From NCBI GenBank assembly GCA_009923795.1, contig RFSU01000052.1, positions 1 to 12,090 on the forward strand: a DNA stretch of 12,090 nt, written 5' to 3'. How positions within the stretch are numbered: position 1 is the first letter of the stretch; every line of letters begins with the position of its first letter. The DNA comes from Sphingomonadaceae bacterium (GTDB lineage Bacteria > Pseudomonadota > Alphaproteobacteria > Sphingomonadales > Sphingomonadaceae). Below, one piece after another: positions 7,950 to 12,090 of this stretch. The translations under genes and the position numbers were made by a program. The notes beneath the pieces are model-generated. The model was given only the letters and a program-made list of their open reading frames with translations. It had not been told where the DNA came from and did not search any database.

Positions 7950-8146
7950 AGCATTCTGAAGCACGATGGATCCCGACCCCCTATGTCACAAATGAGGAAA
8001 TTTTAAGAAGCGGTAAATAAATTTATTGCCCCATTCATAACATCTACATCGCCGAATTAGAACACCTTATGTAGTTAAGGCCCGATGGAAACTGCGCCAT
8101 CGCACGGCTAGGCGCAACAAAATTCGAGCTTCTGGGGTGAAATGTC
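7950..8146. other. Divergent intergenic region with hairpin-rich purU leader
   Basis: No gene is visible. An AT-rich perfect 12-bp palindrome AATAAATTTATT (8016-8027) lies about midway and could be an operator or part of a promoter. Closer to purU on the plus strand there are three inverted repeats: CCTTA/TAAGG (8065-8069, 8076-8080), CGATGG/CCATCG (8083-8088, 8097-8102) and TGCGCC/GGCGCA (8093-8098, 8111-8116). The last two share bases and cannot form together. The purU ribosome site GGGGTGA follows. I recognise no known riboswitch class and no convincing -35/-10 pair for purU. Confidence 0.4.
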
Positions 8147-9004
8147 ATGAAATCGGGTGCCGACTTTGTTCTCTTGATCGCAAGCGAAGACCGCAAGGGT
8201 ATCGTTGCGGCCGTCGCAAATTCAATTGTCAGCCAAGACTGCAACATTGTTGAAAGCGCTCAATATGGCGATCCCGTGACCGGCCGCTTCTTCATGCGCG
8301 TCGCGGTCAGCGGCCCTGCCGATATGACGGCGGCAAGGTTTTCTGAGGCCTTCACGCCTGTCGCAACCGCATTCCGCCTCGATTGGCGTATTCATGACCT
8401 CCGCCAGAAATTGCGGGCGATGATCATGGTGAGCCAGGGCGGGCATTGCCTGAATGATCTGCTATACCGCACCTCAACCAATCGTTTGCCCATTGACGTG
8501 ACCAGCATCGTCTCCAATCACACGACTTGGCAACGCCGGGCCGAGCATGAAAGCGTGCCCTTTCATCATCTGCCGATCACGCCAGAAAACAAGCTGGAGC
8601 AAGAAGCCAAGCTGTTGGCGTTGGTCGAAGACCAGCAAGTCGATCTCATCATCCTTGCCCGCTACATGCAGGTTCTGTCTGACCAGCTCTGCCGCAAGCT
8701 AGATGGCCGGGTGATCAATATTCACCACAGCTTCCTGCCGGGCTTTAAGGGCGCAAAGCCGTATCACCGGGCCTATGATCGCGGCGTCAAAATGGTTGGG
8801 GCCACCGCCCATTATGTGACGGCCGATCTAGATGAAGGCCCCATCATCACACAGGATGTGTCCATCGTTGATCATGCCGATAACGTCGAGGATTTGATTG
8901 CGCAGGGGCAGGATACGGAAAGCCGCGTGCTCGCCCGTGCCGTCAAGCTGCACAGTGAACACCGGGTGCTGCTCAACGGCAATCGCACAGTCGTCTTCAA
9001 ATAG
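8147..9004 (+). CDS. purU: Formyltetrahydrofolate deformylase
   Basis: A 285-residue cytoplasmic enzyme hydrolysing 10-formyl-tetrahydrofolate to tetrahydrofolate and formate, which balances one-carbon folate pools and supplies formate. Residues about 6-85 form an ACT regulatory domain (FVLLIASEDRKGIVAAVANS). The formyltransferase-fold domain (about 90-285) has the Asn-His-Asp catalytic set: Asn191 and His193 in VINIHHSFLPGFKGAKPY, and Asp229 in ADLDEGPIITQ. The His-to-Asp spacing of 36 is the same as in GAR formyltransferase. Length and motifs are normal. The ATG at 8147 has GGGGTGA upstream; a nearer in-frame-looking ATG at 8142 stops after two codons. The next gene begins 9 nt after the stop, so the two are co-transcribed. 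Placement upstream of formaldehyde and formate dehydrogenases fits a formate-centred gene group. Regulation may involve leader structures, which is inference. Confidence 0.96.
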   Translation: MKSGADFVLLIASEDRKGIVAAVANSIVSQDCNIVESAQYGDPVTGRFFMRVAVSGPADMTAARFSEAFTPVATAFRLDWRIHDLRQKLRAMIMVSQGGHCLNDLLYRTSTNRLPIDVTSIVSNHTTWQRRAEHESVPFHHLPITPENKLEQEAKLLALVEDQQVDLIILARYMQVLSDQLCRKLDGRVINIHHSFLPGFKGAKPYHRAYDRGVKMVGATAHYVTADLDEGPIITQDVSIVDHADNVEDLIAQGQDTESRVLARAVKLHSEHRVLLNGNRTVVFK

Positions 9005-9013
9005 GGGGATCCG

Positions 9014-9511
9014 GTGTCGCGCGAACAAGAGTTGCTGGCCGCCTTTTCCCGTCTCGGGATCGGCTGGACATTGAACGAGCATGAAGCCGTTTACACGGTG
9101 GAAGAAAGTGCCGCGCTCCATGCGCGCATTGCGGGCGACCACACAAAAAACCTGTTCCTCAAAGATGCGGTGGGCCAATTTTGGTTGGTCACCGCACCCC
9201 ATAATGCCCGAGTTGACCTCAAGGCGCTGCCCGGCGTGATCGGATCGAAAAAGCTGAGCTTTGGCAAGGCTGAGGATATGGAACGGCTATTGGGCGTGAC
9301 GCCGGGCTCTGTTACGCCCCTCGCCGCGTTTAATGATACGGACAAGAACGTGAATGTCGTGCTCGACAGCCGCCTTGCCGGGGCCGAGTGCGTCAATGTT
9401 CACCCTCTGCGCAATACAGCGACCTTGGGCCTTTCGGGCGCCAACCTGCTGATATTTTTAGCGGAACATGGCCACACAGCTCAGGTCGTCGATCTGCCAG
9501 CGCCGCAATGA
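9014..9511 (+). CDS. YbaK/ProXp-ala family aminoacyl-tRNA deacylase
   Basis: A 165-residue free-standing editing-domain protein of the YbaK/prolyl-tRNA-synthetase-insertion fold. The best match from memory is the ProXp-ala (PrdX-like) branch, which hydrolyses Ala-tRNA(Pro) mischarged by prolyl-tRNA synthetase. Supporting motifs are YTVEESAAL (27-35), HTKNLFLKD (43-51), with Lys45 in the place of the family's key lysine, VIGSKKLSFG (75-84) and GVTPGSVTPLAAFND (94-108). The start is GTG at 9014-9016, preceded by a strong AGGGGG five nt upstream and only 9 nt after the purU stop. The link to purU looks like operon convenience rather than shared chemistry; tRNA-quality control in a one-carbon cluster has no obvious metabolic meaning. 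Deacylase specificity is inferred from family membership only. Confidence 0.9.
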   Translation: MSREQELLAAFSRLGIGWTLNEHEAVYTVEESAALHARIAGDHTKNLFLKDAVGQFWLVTAPHNARVDLKALPGVIGSKKLSFGKAEDMERLLGVTPGSVTPLAAFNDTDKNVNVVLDSRLAGAECVNVHPLRNTATLGLSGANLLIFLAEHGHTAQVVDLPAPQ

Positions 9512-9582
9512 CACCAAATTTCGCCTCTTTTATGGACGTTTTGGCGTTCCTTATGTTAGGCGAAGATCGAAGATAAAAGCTA

Positions 9583-9602
9583 AGCGGTCTCGCCGCTGTT
9601 TT
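9583..9602 (+). terminator. Weak hairpin before frmA, possible terminator
   Basis: AGCGG (9583-9587) pairs with CCGCT (9593-9597) around a 5-nt loop, followed by GTTTTG. The stem is short, so it may be a weak terminator of the purU transcript or only a leader structure of frmA. The rest of the 120-nt gap holds a perfect tandem 7-mer, CGAAGAT twice at 9561-9574, and no clear promoter. Confidence 0.25.
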
Positions 9603-9631
9603 GAATGACTGAAAGATAAGGAGAGGTCCGG

Positions 9632-10744
9632 ATGAAAACGCGCGCTGCTGTTGCCTTTGAGGCGAAAAAGCCTCTCGAAATTGTCGAGCTTGATCTGGAA
9701 GGCCCCAAGGCGGGCGAAGTCTTGGTTGAGATCATGGCGACCGGCATTTGCCACACAGATGCCTACACGCTCGATGGTTTTGACAGCGAAGGCATTTTCC
9801 CAAGCGTGCTCGGCCATGAAGGTGCGGGCATTGTGCGCGAAGTTGGCGCAGGCGTGACCTCAGTCAAGCCCGGCGATCACGTAATCCCGCTCTACACGCC
9901 GGAATGCCGCCAGTGTAAGTCCTGCCTGTCGGGCAAGACCAACCTGTGCACCGCCATCCGCGCCACACAGGGCAAGGGCCTGATGCCCGATGGCACGACG
10001 CGCTTTTCGTATAAGGGCCAGCCGATTTTCCATTATATGGGCTGCTCCACCTTTTCGAACTTCACCGTATTGCCGGAAATCGCGGTTGCTAAAATCCGAC
10101 AGGACGCCCCTTTCCAGTCCAGCTGCTATATCGGCTGCGGCGTGACGACGGGCGTTGGGGCTGTGATCAACACGGCCAAGGTGCAGGTCGGCGACAATGT
10201 TGTGATCTTTGGGCTTGGCGGCATTGGTCTCAATGTCCTTCAGGGCGCGCGCCTTGCCGGGGCCAACAAGATCATCGGCGTCGACATCAACCCCGATCGT
10301 GAGGAATGGGGTCGCAAGTTCGGCATGACCGACTTCCTCAATTCCAAAGGCATGAGCCGCGAAGACGTTGTCGCCAAGATCGTCGAAATGACCGATGGCG
10401 GTGCCGACTATACCTTTGACGCGACGGGCAACACCGAAGTGATGCGCACCGCGCTTGAAGCCTGCCATCGCGGCTGGGGCACCAGCATCATCATTGGTGT
10501 CGCCGAAGCCGGCAAGGAAATTGCGACCCGCCCTTTCCAGCTGGTCACCGGCCGCAACTGGCGCGGAACCGCCTTTGGTGGCGCCAAGGGCCGCACCGAT
10601 GTGCCCAAGATTGTCGACATGTACATGACCGGCAAGATCGAAATCGATCCCATGATCACCCATGTGATGGGCTTGGAAGAGATCAACACCGCGTTTGATT
10701 TGATGCATGCAGGTAAATCTATCCGTTCCGTCGTGGTATTCTGA
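9632..10744 (+). CDS. frmA: Glutathione-dependent formaldehyde dehydrogenase (class III alcohol dehydrogenase)
   Basis: A 370-residue zinc enzyme, S-(hydroxymethyl)glutathione dehydrogenase, oxidising the spontaneous formaldehyde-glutathione adduct to S-formylglutathione with NAD; members also reduce S-nitrosoglutathione. Catalytic zinc ligands are Cys40 (GICHTD), His62 (GHEGAG) and Cys169 (IGCGVTTG). Structural zinc ligands are Cys92, Cys95, Cys98 and Cys106 (PECRQCKSCLSGKTNLC). The NAD fold shows FGLGGIGLN (193-201) and the ribose-binding Asp218 (IIGVDIN). The stretch ATQGKGLMPDGTTRF (111-125) is characteristic of class III. Length is standard. An AAGGAG ribosome site lies 8 nt before the ATG. 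Also known as adhC, flhA or gsh-FDH in other organisms. The VOC gene follows after 34 nt, and formate dehydrogenase genes come next, placing it in a formaldehyde-to-CO2 route. The S-formylglutathione hydrolase that normally acts next is not in the window. Confidence 0.97.
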   Translation: MKTRAAVAFEAKKPLEIVELDLEGPKAGEVLVEIMATGICHTDAYTLDGFDSEGIFPSVLGHEGAGIVREVGAGVTSVKPGDHVIPLYTPECRQCKSCLSGKTNLCTAIRATQGKGLMPDGTTRFSYKGQPIFHYMGCSTFSNFTVLPEIAVAKIRQDAPFQSSCYIGCGVTTGVGAVINTAKVQVGDNVVIFGLGGIGLNVLQGARLAGANKIIGVDINPDREEWGRKFGMTDFLNSKGMSREDVVAKIVEMTDGGADYTFDATGNTEVMRTALEACHRGWGTSIIIGVAEAGKEIATRPFQLVTGRNWRGTAFGGAKGRTDVPKIVDMYMTGKIEIDPMITHVMGLEEINTAFDLMHAGKSIRSVVVF

Positions 10745-10778
10745 TCCCGCGACTCAACTCAGTAAAGGAGACAAGACC

Positions 10779-11156
10779 ATGTTCAGTCACATCATGTTAG
10801 GTGCCAGTGATCTCGCGGCATCCAAGAAGTTTTATGACGCAGCGCTGGGCGCACTCGGCATTGGTCCGGGCAATCAGGACGATAAGGGCCGCGTCTTTTA
10901 CATGACGCCCACCGGTATTTTTGCGATTTCCCAGCCCATTAATGGGGAGCCTGCGTGCGGCGCCAATGGCGGCACGATTGGGTTTGCTGTGGACAGCCCG
11001 GAACAAGCCAATGCCTGGCATGCAGCCGGCGTCGCCAATGGTGGCACGGCGTGCGAAGATCCGCCGGGGATCCGCGAAGGCGCTATGGGCTCGCTTTACC
11101 TTGCCTATCTGCGCGATCCTTCGGGCAATAAGATTTGCGTCCTAAAGCGCATGTAA
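10779..11156 (+). CDS. Small VOC-fold (glyoxalase/dioxygenase superfamily) protein
   Basis: A 125-residue single-domain vicinal-oxygen-chelate protein. The two beta-alpha-beta modules are visible: MFSHIMLGASDLAASKKFYD (1-20), and GGTIGFAVDSPEQANAWHAA (64-83) ending in LAYLRDPSGNKICVLKR (108-124). Of the usual metal ligands, His4 is kept. The second-module histidine is not seen (GTIGFAV), and the final acidic residue after GNK is replaced (Cys120), so classical glyoxalase I activity is doubtful. Similar small proteins are commonly found beside frmA-type genes in proteobacteria (from memory), but the reaction is not settled. Possible roles are handling of glutathione adducts or formaldehyde-related thioesters. 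The ATG at 10779 has AAAGGAG 8 nt upstream; an upstream in-frame ATG at 10707 lies within frmA and is rejected. Spacing to frmA is 34 nt, so it is probably on the same transcript. A hairpin after the stop may end it. Confidence 0.88.
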   Translation: MFSHIMLGASDLAASKKFYDAALGALGIGPGNQDDKGRVFYMTPTGIFAISQPINGEPACGANGGTIGFAVDSPEQANAWHAAGVANGGTACEDPPGIREGAMGSLYLAYLRDPSGNKICVLKRM

Positions 11157-11164
11157 TTGGGGGA

Positions 11165-11190
11165 ATGGGGGCGCAATGCCCCCATCCTTT
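11165..11190 (+). terminator. Hairpin after the VOC gene, probable terminator or attenuator
   Basis: ATGGGGGC (11165-11172) pairs perfectly with GCCCCCAT (11178-11185) over a 5-nt loop, 8 nt past the VOC stop codon. The tail is CCTTTCC, a short T run only, so termination may be partial and allow read-through into fdsG. Confidence 0.5.
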
Positions 11191-11202
11191 CCTGATCAGG
11201 AA
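11189..11202. promoter_or_regulatory. 14-bp perfect palindrome upstream of fdsG, operator candidate
   Basis: TTCCTGATCAGGAA is a perfect 14-bp palindrome located 57 nt before the fdsG start, just after the VOC hairpin. It could be a binding site for a dimeric regulator of the formate dehydrogenase genes, or could simply extend the terminator structure. No regulator gene such as fdsR is in the window. Confidence 0.3.
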
Positions 11203-11213
11203 GACGACACCCG

Positions 11214-11255
11214 ATGTTTACGCCTCTCCTCGCCCATCCATGGCTGCGAGCCTGA
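11214..11255 (+). other. Possible 13-codon upstream ORF in frame with fdsG
   Basis: ATG at 11214 opens MFTPLLAHPWLRA and ends with TGA at 11253-11255, one codon before the fdsG ATG and in the same frame. AGGAAG lies about 10 nt upstream, whereas fdsG itself has no good ribosome site. It could be a leader peptide coupling translation to fdsG, or chance. Confidence 0.25.
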
Positions 11256-11258
11256 TCT

Positions 11259-11666
11259 ATGCAGATTGCTGATATTCTGATCCGGCATAAAGACCGCGAA
11301 GGCCCCTTGCTTCCGATCCTGCATGATGTGCAGGCGCAATTCGGCTTTGTTGGTGAGGACGCCATCCGCACCATCGCGGAAGCGCTCAACCTGACGCGCG
11401 CAGAAGTGCATGGTGTGGTCAGCTTTTATCATGATTTCCGAACAGCCCCCGATGCACGCCCTGTCGTCAAGCTCTGCCGCGCAGAGGCCTGTCAGGCGCG
11501 CGGTGTTGATGCTGTAGCCGCCGCCGTCCCGCAGCAGGACCGGGTTAAGATCGAAACCATTTATTGCCTCGGCCTCTGCTCGGTTGGCCCGGCCGCTATG
11601 GTCGGAACCACCGTCCACGCCCGGTTAGACGCCGAGAAATTGGCCGCCTTGGTGGCCGCAATATGA
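11259..11666 (+). CDS. fdsG: NAD-dependent formate dehydrogenase gamma subunit (NuoE-like)
   Basis: A 135-residue cytoplasmic electron-transfer subunit of the molybdenum, NAD-linked formate dehydrogenase (FdsGBACD type), related to NuoE/HoxE. The helical N-terminal part carries REGPLLPILHDVQAQFGF (13-30) and NLTRAEVHGVVSFYHDFR (44-61), the latter a strong Fds-type signature. A thioredoxin-like [2Fe-2S] domain follows with four cysteines: Cys73 and Cys78 (LCRAEAC) and Cys103 and Cys107 (YCLGLC). The ATG at 11259 is the only good start, since an in-frame TGA lies two codons upstream. The ribosome site is weak, and family members often carry a longer N-terminus, so coupling to the upstream short ORF is possible. 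Its stop overlaps the fdsB start (ATGA), ensuring balanced production of the diaphorase pair. It passes electrons toward FMN/NAD on FdsB. The remaining subunits should lie beyond the right edge. Confidence 0.93.
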   Translation: MQIADILIRHKDREGPLLPILHDVQAQFGFVGEDAIRTIAEALNLTRAEVHGVVSFYHDFRTAPDARPVVKLCRAEACQARGVDAVAAAVPQQDRVKIETIYCLGLCSVGPAAMVGTTVHARLDAEKLAALVAAI

Positions 11667-12090
11667 AGGTCCGCATTTCAGATGACGCGCTGGCGCTGGC
11701 TTGTGGCGCAGACGATGTGGCTGCTGCCTTTGCCAAAGCGGGTGCCGAGGTTGAGCGCACCTCCTCTTGGGGGATGCATTGGTTGGAACCCCTCGTGGAG
11801 ATTGACGGCGTTGGCTATGGCCCCGTGGCTGCGAACGATGTGCAGACGATCCTTGACGGTGTGGCGGATAAGCTTTGCATTGGCCAGATCGCGGATCACC
11901 CCTTTATCGCCCGGCAACAACGCCTGACCTTCGCCCGTGCCGGCCGGACAGTGCCTCTCAGCCTTGACGATTATGCCGCAACGGGTGGCTGGCAAGGCTT
12001 GACCGCAGCACGCGCCCTTGGCCCGGATGCGACTATCGAAGCGCTCATTGCCTCTGGTCTGCGCGGTCGTGGCGGCGCTGGCTTCCCCGC
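11663..12090 (+). CDS. fdsB: NAD-dependent formate dehydrogenase beta subunit (NuoF-like), N-terminal part
   Basis: This is the first 142 codons of a gene cut by the right edge; family members are about 500-570 residues. The frame is open throughout. It starts with the ATG of an ATGA overlap with fdsG. The N-terminal part (WLEPLVEIDGVGYGPVAAND, about 40-59) matches the small extra domain preceding the NuoF core in Fds/Hox-type subunits, and HPFIARQQRLTFARAG (79-94) and PLSLDDYAATGGW (98-110) match the linker to it. At the edge GLRGRGGAGFP (132-142) begins the glycine-rich FMN-binding motif. The missing part should hold NAD binding and a 4Fe-4S cluster. The subunit reduces NAD with electrons from formate oxidised at the molybdenum site of FdsA. 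It is placed downstream of formaldehyde dehydrogenase, completing a route to CO2 and NADH. Confidence 0.93.
   Translation, partial: MKVRISDDALALACGADDVAAAFAKAGAEVERTSSWGMHWLEPLVEIDGVGYGPVAANDVQTILDGVADKLCIGQIADHPFIARQQRLTFARAGRTVPLSLDDYAATGGWQGLTAARALGPDATIEALIASGLRGRGGAGFP

Noticed and set aside
9527..9579. Inverted repeat CTTTTAT/ATAAAAG before frmA
   Set aside because: Seven AT-rich base pairs separated by about 39 nt are expected by chance and give no stable structure.
9860..10708. Minus-strand open frame of 282 codons opposite frmA
   Set aside because: Antisense to all the NAD and zinc motifs of frmA and resembles no protein I know.
10707..10778. 24-codon N-terminal extension of the VOC protein
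   Set aside because: It covers the end of frmA and includes the AAAGGAG ribosome site as coding; the family start is the ATG at 10779.

Overview
The window looks like a piece of an alphaproteobacterial chromosome, most likely a sphingomonad (Sphingomonadales). The grounds are a large TonB-dependent receptor followed by a TPR-sulfotransferase, a spinster-type MFS carrier, a CddD-like aldehyde dehydrogenase, an Fds-type NAD formate dehydrogenase and a ProXp-ala-type editing protein, all in moderately GC-rich DNA with short spacers and ATGA gene overlaps. The genus cannot be fixed from the sequence. No IS element, tRNA, rRNA, CRISPR array, integrase or phage gene was seen.

Left half, all minus strand, reading right to left from about 7926 to 1: a TonB-dependent outer-membrane receptor (TTG start, sigma70-like promoter, strong terminator after the stop), a TPR-sulfotransferase fusion, an MFS transporter, an aldehyde dehydrogenase, and the N-terminal 95 codons of an enolase-superfamily (mandelate racemase/muconate lactonizing) enzyme cut by the window edge. 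The last four are separated by 14 nt or overlap by 8 and 4 nt, so they should be co-transcribed and partly translationally coupled. The set reads as uptake across the outer membrane, transport across the inner membrane, then oxidation and dehydration/isomerisation of an organic (perhaps sugar-acid-like or aromatic) substrate. The substrate is unknown. The sulfotransferase is the member whose role is not explained.

Middle, 7896-8146: a divergent intergenic region holding the receptor promoter on one side and a hairpin-rich leader of purU on the other.

Right half, all plus strand: purU (10-formyl-THF hydrolase, releases formate), a YbaK/ProXp-ala tRNA-editing protein, glutathione-dependent formaldehyde dehydrogenase (frmA), a small VOC-fold protein, then fdsG and the start of fdsB of an NAD-dependent molybdenum formate dehydrogenase. 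The shared theme is one-carbon metabolism: formaldehyde to S-formylglutathione to formate to CO2 plus NADH, with PurU feeding formate from folate. S-formylglutathione hydrolase is not in the window.

Nothing here is a clear, wholly new system. The best leads are the sulfotransferase inside the uptake/catabolic operon, the four cysteine pairs of the receptor, and the control region before fdsG (hairpin, 14-bp palindrome, in-frame 13-codon upstream ORF).
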